From: Litorivicinus lipolyticus
Lineage (GTDB): Bacteria > Pseudomonadota > Gammaproteobacteria > Pseudomonadales > Litorivicinaceae
Direction of reading: 5' to 3'
Length of the DNA stretch: 64,000 nt
Assembly (NCBI RefSeq): GCF_009650135.1
Contig: NZ_CP045871.1
Span: forward strand, 1,302,001-1,366,000
Shown here: piece by piece, positions 32,781 through 41,780 of the stretch
How positions within the stretch are numbered: position 1 is the first letter of the stretch
Layout: the number at the start of each line of letters is the position of its first letter
Made by a program: the position numbers and the translations under genes
The notes under the pieces: model-generated
What the model was told of the DNA's origin: nothing
The model's input: only the letters and a program-made list of their open reading frames with translations
Databases searched by the model: none

Positions 32781-33472
32781 TGCAGCGTGCGCGTGGGGCC
32801 GTCGTCATCCCCAGCGTCGTCGACCTCGTCGCCGTTTTCGTCATGGTTGGCCACGCTCGCCGCCATGCCCTCCGGCAGCTGCTCGTTGAACTCAGCGACT
32901 AAATCCGCGACCACATTGCGCAGTGCGTCGACCGCGACCTGGTTGTTTTCGCGGATCGCTTCTTCTTCCAAATCCATCGTGCCATGCCAATACAAGGTCG
33001 ACGCCATGACGTCGTGGACCTGCTCGGTGACTGCATCGTAAAACTGCTGATGCGCGCTTTCGTCGCCGACTGCTTCGGACCGGGTCACTGAAATGCGCAG
33101 CGCCACCGGTTCGTTGTGCTCCAGCCAGCTAGGCTCGTACAGCGACAAGCGCGCAATGTAGGGGCGGCCATCGTGTTCGAAGACACAAATCGCCTCGTCG
33201 TATTGCAGCGCCATACCATCTTCACGCTCACCGACTACGATGTAACTGGCCATGACCGGCGTGCTCATCCACCCGACCGCCTCGTCGGCAAACGCGAGCT
33301 GGGATTCGAGCAAGCAATGCAGGCAATCAATTTCGTGCATCCCCAGCACGTACTCAGCCTCAAAACGGGTCAAGTCATGGCTGTGATCGATCGCCGCAAA
33401 GTCCTCGTTAGTGATCCGCACACCGGCATCTTGGCTGGGCGCGTCGGAAAAAATAGTCAATTCAGAAATCAT
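32777..33472 (-). CDS. Hypothetical acidic protein, unknown family
   Basis: This 231-residue soluble protein starts at the ATG at 33472 with GAGG seven bases upstream; the longer frame to 33577 lacks such a site. It contains EIDCLHCLLESQLAF with a CxxC, several aromatic strands (EAICVFEHDGRPYIARLSLYEP) and a strongly acidic C-terminal tail (DENGDEVDDAGDDDG). No signal peptide or membrane helix is seen, and I do not recognise the family. It is divergent from the peptide transporter operon. Confidence 0.72.
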   Translation of the reverse strand: MISELTIFSDAPSQDAGVRITNEDFAAIDHSHDLTRFEAEYVLGMHEIDCLHCLLESQLAFADEAVGWMSTPVMASYIVVGEREDGMALQYDEAICVFEHDGRPYIARLSLYEPSWLEHNEPVALRISVTRSEAVGDESAHQQFYDAVTEQVHDVMASTLYWHGTMDLEEEAIRENNQVAVDALRNVVADLVAEFNEQLPEGMAASVANHDENGDEVDDAGDDDGPTRTLH

Positions 33473-33598
33473 GAAATCCTCGCAAGGCGCGCAGTGTAAA
33501 GCACCGCGTGCCGTCACTAAAGTGCCGGAACTCGTCGCAACGCCCAAGGTCATACTTTTTGGCTTGTTTATTAACAACTTAAACCGTATAGATAAAAG

Positions 33599-34624
33599 AT
33601 GACTGGATACTTCATCCGACGGCTATTGCTGATCATCCCCACCTTCCTCGGAATTACGCTGATGGTTTTCACCATCACGCGCTTTGTTCCGGGCGGCCCT
33701 ATCGACCGAGCCTTGGCCCAAGCCCAGGCCGCGTCGGAAAGCTCCGAGTTTCAATCCTCGCGCCCCGGTGACTCGACCAGCATCCTGTCGGAATCACAGC
33801 TGAACCAGCTGCGTGAATACTATGGCTTCGACAAACCGGTACTGGAAAGCTACGTCCAGTGGTTAGGCAAGGTCATGCAACTGGACTTGGGGGTCTCGAC
33901 GCGATACGCCGAACCGGTCTGGCAAACCATCGCTGATCGCTTACCGGTGTCGTTGTACTACGGCCTAGTCACGCTAATTTTAACTTACCTCGTGTGCATA
34001 CCCCTGGGGATTTGGAAGGGGATCAAACACGCCGGCACCTTTGATCATGTCTCCAGTGCGGTCGTGTTTATCGGCTACGCTGTACCCGGCTACATCGTCG
34101 GCATTGCGCTGTTGACCGCGTTTGCCAGCGAAATTGAGCTGTTCCCGCTGGGCGGCTTCATCAGCGATGACTTTGACGACTTCACCCGCTGGGAACAGGT
34201 CAAAGACATCATTTGGCACAGCGTGCTGCCGTTGATCAGCTACATGGTCGGCAGCTTCGCGGTGATGACTTTTATGGTCAAAAACTCGCTGATGGACAAT
34301 TTAGCCGCGGACTACGTGCGCGCCGCCATGGCGCGCGGGCGAACCTTTGGGGGCGCGGTCTGGCACCATGCGTTGCGCAATTCACTGATACCGCTGGCGA
34401 CCCACTTCGGCAACAACATCGGCATCGTCTTGACCGGGTCTTTTTTGATCGAGACCATCTTTAATATCAACGGATTTGGCTTGCTGGGCTACGAGGCCGT
34501 GGTCGAGCGTGACTACCCGGTGGTGCTCGGCATTCTGGTGATATCGAGCATGCTATTTCTGATCGGCAATATTCTGAGCGATTTGTGCGTCGCCCTGGTT
34601 GACCCACGGGTCCGCTTTCAGTGA
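33599..34624 (+). CDS. yejB: Oligopeptide ABC transporter permease, YejB type
   Basis: This 341-residue inner-membrane permease is of the DppB/OppB superfamily and closest to YejB. The N-terminus YFIRRLLLIIPTFLGITLMVF, the GGPIDRAL segment and GFDKPVLESYVQWL are typical. The cytoplasmic EAA-loop contact with the ATPase is RAAMARGRTFGGAVWHHALRN. Six membrane helices are expected. It starts the five-gene operon yejB-yejE-yejA-ATPase-ATPase. The stop overlaps the yejE start (TGATG). Confidence 0.9.
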   Translation: MTGYFIRRLLLIIPTFLGITLMVFTITRFVPGGPIDRALAQAQAASESSEFQSSRPGDSTSILSESQLNQLREYYGFDKPVLESYVQWLGKVMQLDLGVSTRYAEPVWQTIADRLPVSLYYGLVTLILTYLVCIPLGIWKGIKHAGTFDHVSSAVVFIGYAVPGYIVGIALLTAFASEIELFPLGGFISDDFDDFTRWEQVKDIIWHSVLPLISYMVGSFAVMTFMVKNSLMDNLAADYVRAAMARGRTFGGAVWHHALRNSLIPLATHFGNNIGIVLTGSFLIETIFNINGFGLLGYEAVVERDYPVVLGILVISSMLFLIGNILSDLCVALVDPRVRFQ

Positions 34625-35664
34625 TGCACTTGGATCCGCTGACACGCCGTCAACTGGCCCGTTTTCGCTCGACCAAGCGCGGCTGGTACAGCGCACTGAT
34701 TTTGGTCCTATTGATCGCCAGCACCGCCGTTACCGAGCTGCTGGTCAACAACCGGGCGCTAGTCGTCAACTACCAAGGCGAGTGGCACTTCCCGACCTAT
34801 GCCGACTTCAAGCCCGGCTCGACCTTTGGCTTGGACTACGCCTACGAGACCAATTATCGCGAGCTTCAAGCGAGCCTAGCCCAGTCAGGCGATGGGTTTG
34901 TGATCATGCCCCCGGTGCCTTTCAGCCCGTATGAAATCAACAGCTACGACGGCCTGTTTGCGCCGCACCCACCCAGCGCAGCCCAACAACACTACCTGGG
35001 CACCGATACTGCCGGGCGTGACGTATTAGCGCGCTTGGCGTATGGGTTTCGGATTGCCATTTGGTTCAGCCTGGTGCTGCTGGTGGCGACCTTCGTGGTC
35101 GGCATCGCGGTCGGCTGTGCCATGGGTTACTACGGTGGCGTTACGGACCTGATTGGCCAACGCGTGATCGAGGTGTGGTCGAACGTACCGATGCTGTACA
35201 TCATTATTATTATTGCCAGCGTGATCACCCCGGACTTCTGGATACTGATGGGCCTGCTGTTCGTGTTCGGCTGGATGGGCATGACCTGGTACATGCGCAC
35301 GGCCACTTACCGCGAAGCCGCCCGCGACTATGTGTTGGCGGCGAAGTCACTGGGCGCATCCGACAGCCGCATTATTTTTCGCCATATTCTGCCCAATACG
35401 CTGTCGCTGATTGTGACCTTTATACCCTTCGCGGTGACCGGTGGCATCGGATCGCTGACGTCGCTGGATTACCTGGGCTACGGACTGCCGCCGCCGACCC
35501 CGAGCTGGGGCGAATTATTGAAGCAAGGTACCGACAATTTGGACTCGGCCTGGATCGTCACTTCGGTGGTGACGGCACTGGTCGGTCTACTGGTTATGGT
35601 GACCTTTGTTGGCGAAGCGATCCGCGATGCCTTTGACCCCAAACAACACACAACCTACGAATAA
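34624..35664 (+). CDS. yejE: Oligopeptide ABC transporter permease, YejE type
   Basis: This 346-residue permease partners YejB. It has a YejE-specific periplasmic segment after the first helix (YQGEWHFPTYADF and the ETNYREL region). YLGTDTAGRDVLARLAYGFR follows, and the ATPase-contact loop is REAARDYVLAAKSLGASDSRIIFRHILPN. The ATG at 34624 is used; a GTG three bases earlier overlaps the yejB stop. It is followed after ten bases by the binding-protein gene, which has its own AAGGAG. Confidence 0.91.
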   Translation: MHLDPLTRRQLARFRSTKRGWYSALILVLLIASTAVTELLVNNRALVVNYQGEWHFPTYADFKPGSTFGLDYAYETNYRELQASLAQSGDGFVIMPPVPFSPYEINSYDGLFAPHPPSAAQQHYLGTDTAGRDVLARLAYGFRIAIWFSLVLLVATFVVGIAVGCAMGYYGGVTDLIGQRVIEVWSNVPMLYIIIIIASVITPDFWILMGLLFVFGWMGMTWYMRTATYREAARDYVLAAKSLGASDSRIIFRHILPNTLSLIVTFIPFAVTGGIGSLTSLDYLGYGLPPPTPSWGELLKQGTDNLDSAWIVTSVVTALVGLLVMVTFVGEAIRDAFDPKQHTTYE

Positions 35665-35674
35665 GGAGTAGCCC

Positions 35675-37522
35675 ATGCGCTCAGCCTTGACCACCCTAGT
35701 CGCTGGCTTATTACTGCAACCGGCCATGGCCCTTACCCTGTCGTACGACGCCCTCGGCCTGAACGCCCTGCCTGACGGGTTAGTCTGGGAACAAGGGGAC
35801 CCAGGCCAGACCTTTGGTTCCAGCGAGGCCACCCGCGGCGGCACCTACCGCGCGACCATCCCGTCGTATCCACTGACCCTGCGCACGGTCGGTCCGGACT
35901 CAAACGGGGCGACCCGCGGCATCGTGCTGGACAATCAGTACGCATTGACGTCGCTGCACCCCAACAGTGAAACCATCGTGCCGGTGCTGGCCGACAGCTG
36001 GGCCTACGACGACGACGGCAAGACGGTCTATTTCAAACTGCGCCCCGAAGTGCGCTGGAGTGACGGTCAACCAGTGACCGCCGACGACTACGTGTTTGCG
36101 ATCGAATTCATGCGCTCCGAATTCATCGTCGCGCCTTGGTACAACAACTATTACAGCGAACAGATCACCGACGTTCGTAAATACGACGACCACACCATCG
36201 CGGTCACCGCAGGGGTCAAAAAACCCAAGGTCGACCTGCAACTTTCGGTTGGCATCAGCCCCCGGGCCCAGCACTTTCACAACCTGACTGAAAGCTGGGT
36301 GACCGACAACAACTGGGTCATTGAACCCAACACCGGGCCCTATCAGCTAACCCAAGAATCCGTGCGCCGTGGCAAGGGCAAGTACCTTGAACTGGAGCGA
36401 AAATCCGATTGGTGGGGTGACGCGTTGCCCCAATTCGCCAACCGTTTCAACGTCAACAAGGTCCGCTACACCGTGATCCGGGACCCGAACATCGCCTACC
36501 GAACCTTCGAGAAAGGCGACCTGGACACCTTTGGCCTGGTGCTGCCGGAGTTATGGCACCAAAAGGCCACCGGCCCGCTGTACGACCACGGCTACATTCA
36601 CCGACTCAAGGCCTACGACGACACCCGTCAACCGAGTTACGGCATGTTCATGAACCAAGGGCATCCGTTGCTGGGCGACCGAGACATTCGGCTAGGCATT
36701 CATCACAGCATGAACCTGGATAAAATGATCGAACAGGTGCTGCGCGGTGACTACGAGCGCCTACCCCAGCACTACACTGGCTATGGCGATTACTCGGACA
36801 ACAGCATCAGCTACCGCCCCTTCGACTTGGGCCTGGCGGATGAGTATTTCAGCCGTGCTGGGTTCGTCGAGCGTGGCGGTGACGGCATCCGCGTCAATCC
36901 CGAGGGCACCCGGCTGTCGTTCGAAGTCAGCTACGGAACCCCCGCCCACACCGATCGTTTGGTGGTCCTAAAAGAGGAGGCGAAAAAGGCCGGCTTGGAG
37001 CTGGAACTGAAGTTACTGGACAGCCAAAACGCCTTTAAATTGTTGCTCGAAAAGCGCCATCAAATTGGTTGGAGTGGCTGGAGCACAGGCTTCCGCCCGG
37101 CGTACCGCGAGCACTACCACAGCGACAACGCCAACAAGCCGCAAAACAACAACATCACCAACATGGCGGTACCGGCCATTGATGCCCTGATCGATCAGTA
37201 CCGTATCGAGGAAAACGTCGACACCAAAAAATCCCTGTCCAAGCAAATCCAGGGGCTGCTATACGAGCAGGCGGCCTATATCCCAACCTACATGGTGCCC
37301 TACACGCGGCTGGGTTATTGGCGCTGGATGAAGCTGCCGGCGGACAACTTCAGCACCAAGACAGGGTCCGGGTTGTTCAGCCTGTTTGATTCCGTTGCCG
37401 GTGGCTTGTTCTGGCTGGACACCGGGCTGAAGCGCGAAACGCGAAGCGCCCTCAAGGACGACGCTGTGTTCGAGCCCGTGCTGATCATTGACGAAACCTG
37501 GAAACCTAACTTTGGCGGCTGA
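35675..37522 (+). CDS. yejA: Periplasmic oligopeptide-binding protein, YejA type
   Basis: This 615-residue family 5 solute-binding protein has a signal peptide (about 19 residues, ending PAMA). It captures peptides in the periplasm for the YejBE permease. It shows the YejA features GGTYRATIPSYPLTLRTVGPDSN, KTVYFKLRPEVRWSDGQPVTADDYVF and RIEENVDTKKSLSKQIQGLL. The start has AAGGAG seven bases upstream. The end overlaps the first ATPase gene by eleven bases. Confidence 0.91.
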   Translation: MRSALTTLVAGLLLQPAMALTLSYDALGLNALPDGLVWEQGDPGQTFGSSEATRGGTYRATIPSYPLTLRTVGPDSNGATRGIVLDNQYALTSLHPNSETIVPVLADSWAYDDDGKTVYFKLRPEVRWSDGQPVTADDYVFAIEFMRSEFIVAPWYNNYYSEQITDVRKYDDHTIAVTAGVKKPKVDLQLSVGISPRAQHFHNLTESWVTDNNWVIEPNTGPYQLTQESVRRGKGKYLELERKSDWWGDALPQFANRFNVNKVRYTVIRDPNIAYRTFEKGDLDTFGLVLPELWHQKATGPLYDHGYIHRLKAYDDTRQPSYGMFMNQGHPLLGDRDIRLGIHHSMNLDKMIEQVLRGDYERLPQHYTGYGDYSDNSISYRPFDLGLADEYFSRAGFVERGGDGIRVNPEGTRLSFEVSYGTPAHTDRLVVLKEEAKKAGLELELKLLDSQNAFKLLLEKRHQIGWSGWSTGFRPAYREHYHSDNANKPQNNNITNMAVPAIDALIDQYRIEENVDTKKSLSKQIQGLLYEQAAYIPTYMVPYTRLGYWRWMKLPADNFSTKTGSGLFSLFDSVAGGLFWLDTGLKRETRSALKDDAVFEPVLIIDETWKPNFGG

Positions 37523-38486
37523 ATTACTGTGCGTTGAAAACCTCAGTGTGGCCTTTGCCACCGAAGCCGGCCGCGCCGAGGTCTTGGACGGCGTGTCATT
37601 TTCCATCGGCGCCGGCGAGACCCTCGGCATTGTTGGCGAATCAGGCTGCGGTAAAAGCGTTACCAGCCTAGCGATCATGCGACTGCTGCCACAGCCCAGT
37701 GGACAGATCACCGGCGGCGACATTCGCCTCGATGGGGACAGCCTAGTCACGCGCCCCGCCCGCGCAATGCATGCCATACGCGGCCCGCGCATTGGCATGA
37801 TATTTCAAGACGCGATGACGGCGCTTAATCCGGTCAAACGTATTCGGGTGCAGCTGGCGGAAAGCCTCTCGCTGCATGGCCAGGGCCATAACAAACGCGA
37901 CATTCAAGCGCGCAGTATCGCCCTGTTGGAAGACGTCGGAATCCCAGAGCCGGCATTGCGCCTAGACGACTACCCGCACCAGCTATCCGGCGGCATGCGT
38001 CAACGTGTGATGATTGCGATTGCGCTGGCCGGCGACCCGGACCTGCTGATCGCCGACGAACCGACCACGGCACTGGATGTAACCGTTCAGGCCCAGATTC
38101 TGAGCCTGATTCAGTCGATTCAAGCCAAACGCAACATGGCCGTCATTTTTATTACCCACGATTTAGGGGTGGTCGCCCAAGTGTGCCAGCGCGTCGCCGT
38201 TATGTACGCCGGCCGAATCGTCGAATCGGCGGCGGCGACTGAGCTGTTTGCCGACCCCAAGCACCCCTATACCCAGGGGTTATTGCACAGCATCCCACGC
38301 TTGGATCGGGAGCCACTAACGGCGCTGCCGACGATTGAGGGGCTGGTGCCTTCGGCGCTGGATATGCCGCCTGGATGCCGCTTCGCACCGCGCTGTGCGC
38401 GCGCCATTGCCCGCTGCCACGCACAGGTGCCGACGACCCAGCAACGTGGTACACGTCAGTTAATGTGCCACGAGGCCAGCCTATGA
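37512..38486 (+). CDS. Peptide ABC transporter ATPase, N-terminal YejF half (DppD-like)
   Basis: This 324-residue ATPase equals the first half of the fused YejF protein of E. coli. It has Walker A GESGCGKS, signature LSGGMRQR, Walker B with DEPTTALD, and the C-terminal oligopeptide extension with its Cys-containing motif (PGCRFAPRCARAIARC). The TTG at 37512 is chosen because GGAAA lies seven bases upstream; a TTG at 37488 is the alternative. All motifs are intact, so it is a complete half-protein rather than a frameshifted fragment. Confidence 0.88.
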   Translation: MAAELLCVENLSVAFATEAGRAEVLDGVSFSIGAGETLGIVGESGCGKSVTSLAIMRLLPQPSGQITGGDIRLDGDSLVTRPARAMHAIRGPRIGMIFQDAMTALNPVKRIRVQLAESLSLHGQGHNKRDIQARSIALLEDVGIPEPALRLDDYPHQLSGGMRQRVMIAIALAGDPDLLIADEPTTALDVTVQAQILSLIQSIQAKRNMAVIFITHDLGVVAQVCQRVAVMYAGRIVESAAATELFADPKHPYTQGLLHSIPRLDREPLTALPTIEGLVPSALDMPPGCRFAPRCARAIARCHAQVPTTQQRGTRQLMCHEASL

Positions 38487-39448
38487 GCCTGCTACGTATT
38501 ACTGATTTGGCCAAGCGTTACCCAGTCAAAGGCGGCGTGCTGCGGCGAACGATTGGCCAGGTCCACGCGGTCGACGGGGTGTCGTTTTCGCTCGAAGCCG
38601 GCGAGACCCTCGGCATCGTTGGTGAATCCGGCTGTGGTAAGTCAACTCTGGGCAAAACCCTGTTGCAGTTAACCTCGGTGTCGGGCGGCCAAATTGAGTT
38701 CAAGGGCGAGGACATCACTGCCCGTTCGCGGCAACAGCTGTTGCCGTTTCGCCGCCAGGCACAGATGGTATTTCAAGATGCCTACGAAGCCCTCAATGCG
38801 CGTCACAACGTCGCCCGAATTTTAGCCGAGCCGTTCGAAATCCATGGCATTTCCGGGCCGCATGACGAACGCGTGCTGGCGCTGCTGAGTCGAGTCGGCT
38901 TGGGTCGCGACGCCATGGGGCGTTACCCACATGAATTTTCCGGCGGGCAGCGTCAACGCATCGGTATCGCGCGGGCAATCGCGCTGGAGCCGGAGCTGTT
39001 GGTGTGTGACGAGCCGGTCAGTGCGCTGGATGTCAGCGTGCAATCGCAAATCATGAACCTGTTGATGGACCTGCAACGTGAGCGCCGCCTGGGCATATTG
39101 TTCATTGCGCACGATTTGGCCGTGGTCAAACACCTATCGCATCGTATTGCAGTTATGTACCTGGGGCGGATTGTTGAAATTGGACCGGCGCAGACGCTGT
39201 TCAAGTCGCCCAAACACCCCTATACCCGAGCCTTAATCGACGCAATTCCGGTGGTCGATCCAGCTCAACAACGTCCGCTGAAACCGCTTGAAGGTGACGT
39301 CCCCAGCCCCATCAACCGACCACCTGGCTGTGCCTTCGCGTCGCGCTGCCCTTATGTTATCGACGACTGCCGCGCCGCGCGCCCGGTACTAGAAGGTCTG
39401 CATCATCAGGTCGCCTGTATCCGCGCCGACCAGCTCAACCTGTCTTAG
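38483..39448 (+). CDS. Peptide ABC transporter ATPase, C-terminal YejF half (DppF-like)
   Basis: This 321-residue ATPase equals the second half of YejF. Walker A is GESGCGKST, the signature is FSGGQRQR and Walker B ends in CDEPVSALD. The oligopeptide-family C-terminal Cys motif is CAFASRCPYVIDDC. The ATG overlaps the stop of the first ATPase (ATGA). Two separate subunits should pair as a heterodimer under YejBE. The end overlaps the convergent methyltransferase gene by 14 bases. Confidence 0.9.
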   Translation: MSLLRITDLAKRYPVKGGVLRRTIGQVHAVDGVSFSLEAGETLGIVGESGCGKSTLGKTLLQLTSVSGGQIEFKGEDITARSRQQLLPFRRQAQMVFQDAYEALNARHNVARILAEPFEIHGISGPHDERVLALLSRVGLGRDAMGRYPHEFSGGQRQRIGIARAIALEPELLVCDEPVSALDVSVQSQIMNLLMDLQRERRLGILFIAHDLAVVKHLSHRIAVMYLGRIVEIGPAQTLFKSPKHPYTRALIDAIPVVDPAQQRPLKPLEGDVPSPINRPPGCAFASRCPYVIDDCRAARPVLEGLHHQVACIRADQLNLS

Positions 39449-40148
39449 CGCTGGCTGCTTGCGGTTTAATCTGGGCCAAACGACCACGCAGGCGTTGGCG
39501 CAGGGCGCGCGGCGGGATCACCCGCTGTTTGCGTGCCACCACCAAGGTGCAGGTATTGCCCCACCATTGGCGCTTAGCTAACCAGCCGGCGACATCCGGA
39601 TAGCCCAAGCGCTCGACGCGCTGGGGTGGGCAATTGAGCAGCCCCAACCAATCACTTAAGCGCTTACTGGAAATCCCCAACGCCGGCCAAACGCGGCGGC
39701 CCAGTGGCGCCTTGGACCAGCGCAGTGGCCCGAGAGGATCAAAGCCAATAATCAAAACGGTGCCACCTGGGCGCAACACACGAATCGCTTCGCGCAACAC
39801 CGAGTGCGGGTGACGAGTCACGTCCAATGTGTGGTGAAGCACGACGACATCGACGCTGTCCGAGGCCAGCGGTAATTCGCTGGGTCGCGCCACTAACGCG
39901 GGCGTATCCCGATCGCCCAGACTTTCGCGCGCCACGACCCAAATCCGGTGCGCCGATTTGGACTGTGTCAGCAGCGAACCGGCGCCGCTGATCTGGACCG
40001 TCAACGGCGCAAACAACGCGCGCAAACAGGGGTCAATCGCCAGACGTTCATCAGCCAACAGGGCTTGGCCGGCAGGGGTCTGGAACCAGCGGAACAAGCC
40101 GAGCGCGGCGCTATCGGAAAAGTCGGGACTCATCGGAACAAACTGCAT
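39435..40148 (-). CDS. SAM-dependent methyltransferase, YafS-like
   Basis: This 237-residue class I methyltransferase belongs to the family found between gloB and rnhA in gammaproteobacteria (E. coli YafS). The N-terminus [18 protein letters not shown] is the hallmark of the group. The SAM-fold motifs are [50 protein letters not shown]. The usual glycine-rich motif I is degenerate here. The substrate is unknown. The ATG at 40148 is chosen; the frame could extend to 40211. It is divergent from fabI. Confidence 0.83.
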   Translation of the reverse strand: MQFVPMSPDFSDSAALGLFRWFQTPAGQALLADERLAIDPCLRALFAPLTVQISGAGSLLTQSKSAHRIWVVARESLGDRDTPALVARPSELPLASDSVDVVVLHHTLDVTRHPHSVLREAIRVLRPGGTVLIIGFDPLGPLRWSKAPLGRRVWPALGISSKRLSDWLGLLNCPPQRVERLGYPDVAGWLAKRQWWGNTCTLVVARKQRVIPPRALRQRLRGRLAQIKPQAASAKTG

Positions 40149-40223
40149 GCACTGAGGATACCCCAACCCCGCGTTCAGCGTGATAAACTGCCGACGATTT
40201 TTGACCGACATATAAGGATGTTT

Positions 40224-41024
40224 ATGGGTTTCTTAAGTGGCAAGCGCTTCTTGGTTGTTGGCGTCGCCAGCAAGCTCTCTATCGCCTCCGGCATTGCAGC
40301 GGCAATGCACCGTGAAGGCGCCGAACTGGCATTCACCTACCAGAACGAGAAACTCAAAGACCGCGTGGTCAAGTTCGCCACCAGCTGGGGATCCAATGAG
40401 TCCCTGTGCTTTCCGTGTGACGTCGCCAGCGATGACGAAATTGACGCCGTATTTACTGAACTCGGCAAACAGTGGGATGGCCTGGACGGCATCATTCACG
40501 CCGTCGGTTTTGCACCCGCGTGGGAATTGGCCGGCAACTACGTAGACGTCACCACCCGCGAAGGCTTCCGAATCGCTCACGACATTAGCTCGTTCAGCTT
40601 CGTGGCCCTGGCCAAAGCCGGCAAAGCGTTGCTGGACGGCCGCAACGGGTCGTTGTTGACCCTGAGCTACCTTGGCGCGGAACGGACCATGCCGAACTAC
40701 AACGTCATGGGCCTGGCCAAAGCCAGCCTCGAAGCCAACGTGCGCTACATGGCCGCCAGCATGGGTCCGCAGGGTACTCGTGTAAACGCGATCAGCGCAG
40801 GCCCAATCCGCACATTGGCAGCCTCCGGCATCGGCAAATTCCGCAGCATGTTGGCGTACAACCAAGCGCGCTCGCCGATGAAACGCAACGTCACCATCGA
40901 CGAAGTCGGCAACACCGCGGCATTCTTGTGCTCGGATTTGGCGTCGGGCATCACCGGTCAGGTGGTCTACGTCGACAACGGATTTAGCGTCACTGCGATG
41001 GGCAACGACGAGGCCGACGATTGA
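40224..41024 (+). CDS. fabI: Enoyl-ACP reductase FabI (NADH)
   Basis: FabI reduces enoyl-ACP in the last step of each fatty acid elongation round and is the target of triclosan-type inhibitors. The 266-residue protein matches E. coli FabI throughout: [21 protein letters not shown] at the NAD-binding site, and catalytic Y149, Y159 and K166 (Y146, Y156 and K163 in E. coli). G95 is the position of the classical resistance site. The ATG at 40224 is preferred because TAAGGA lies six bases upstream; another ATG at 40218 overlaps that site. It is coupled to gloB by TTGA. Confidence 0.96.
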   Translation: MGFLSGKRFLVVGVASKLSIASGIAAAMHREGAELAFTYQNEKLKDRVVKFATSWGSNESLCFPCDVASDDEIDAVFTELGKQWDGLDGIIHAVGFAPAWELAGNYVDVTTREGFRIAHDISSFSFVALAKAGKALLDGRNGSLLTLSYLGAERTMPNYNVMGLAKASLEANVRYMAASMGPQGTRVNAISAGPIRTLAASGIGKFRSMLAYNQARSPMKRNVTIDEVGNTAAFLCSDLASGITGQVVYVDNGFSVTAMGNDEADD

Positions 41025-41779
41025 TCGAGATTGTTCGTCTACCGGCCTTCACTGACAACTACTTGTGGCTGATTCGCCGCGGCAGTCAGGCCTGGGCAGT
41101 TGATCCAGGTGACGCCGCCGTGGTGGCGTCTTACCTGTCCCAGCACGACCTCGACTTGGCCGGTATTTTACTGACCCACCGCCATGCCGATCATACCGGC
41201 GGTGTCGCCGACTTAGTCGAGGCTTTCCCTCGGGCACGGGTCTTGGGCAGTACCATTGGACTGTGCGGCATCAGCACCCCCGTGGTCGACGGACAGGTCA
41301 TCGATATTTTTGACCGTCGCTTTGAAGTGATGCACCTGCCGGGTCACCTTGACGATCACGTTGCCTACTACAGCGCCGATCCAACGCCACTGCTGTTTTG
41401 CGGCGACGTCTTATTCATGGCCGGTTGCGGGCGCAATTTTGAAGGCCCACCGGGTGCATTTTATAAAAGCCTGGTGCGCATCGCCGCCCTGCCGACTCGG
41501 ACAATGATCTATTGTGCGCACGAGTACACCCAGAGTAATTTGCGCTTTGCGCAGCATTTGATGCCGAATAATCAGGCCGTCAACGAGAGACTACAACGCG
41601 TCAACGAGGCACGCGCACAGGGCGAAGCCACGGTACCTGGGGCACTTGAAATTGAACTGCACACCAATCCGTTCCTCCGACTCGACGATGCTGAAATCAT
41701 GCAATCGTTATCGTTGACACACAGCATGTCACCCGCCACGCGCTTTCACGCGGTCCGACGGGCGAAGGATAACTTTTAA
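41021..41779 (+). CDS. gloB: Hydroxyacylglutathione hydrolase (glyoxalase II) GloB
   Basis: GloB hydrolyses S-lactoylglutathione in methylglyoxal detoxification. The 252-residue metallo-beta-lactamase-fold protein has the dinuclear metal motif [10 protein letters not shown], then [12 protein letters not shown] and [39 protein letters not shown] carries the last His. The TTG start lies within the TTGA overlap with fabI. It is followed directly by mltD, as is usual in gammaproteobacteria. Confidence 0.95.
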   Translation: MIEIVRLPAFTDNYLWLIRRGSQAWAVDPGDAAVVASYLSQHDLDLAGILLTHRHADHTGGVADLVEAFPRARVLGSTIGLCGISTPVVDGQVIDIFDRRFEVMHLPGHLDDHVAYYSADPTPLLFCGDVLFMAGCGRNFEGPPGAFYKSLVRIAALPTRTMIYCAHEYTQSNLRFAQHLMPNNQAVNERLQRVNEARAQGEATVPGALEIELHTNPFLRLDDAEIMQSLSLTHSMSPATRFHAVRRAKDNF

Positions 41780-41780
41780 C

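Noticed and set aside
37488..39448. Frameshifted yejF
   Set aside because: Both half-ATPases have complete Walker A, signature, Walker B and C-terminal Cys motifs and are joined by a normal ATGA overlap, so they are two intact genes.
39948..40223. N-terminal extension of fabI
   Set aside because: The extension is antisense to the yafS-like gene, and the family-consistent start with TAAGGA is at 40224.
40233..40865. 210-residue antisense frame opposite fabI
   Set aside because: Covers the conserved FabI coding region; the composition is non-protein-like.
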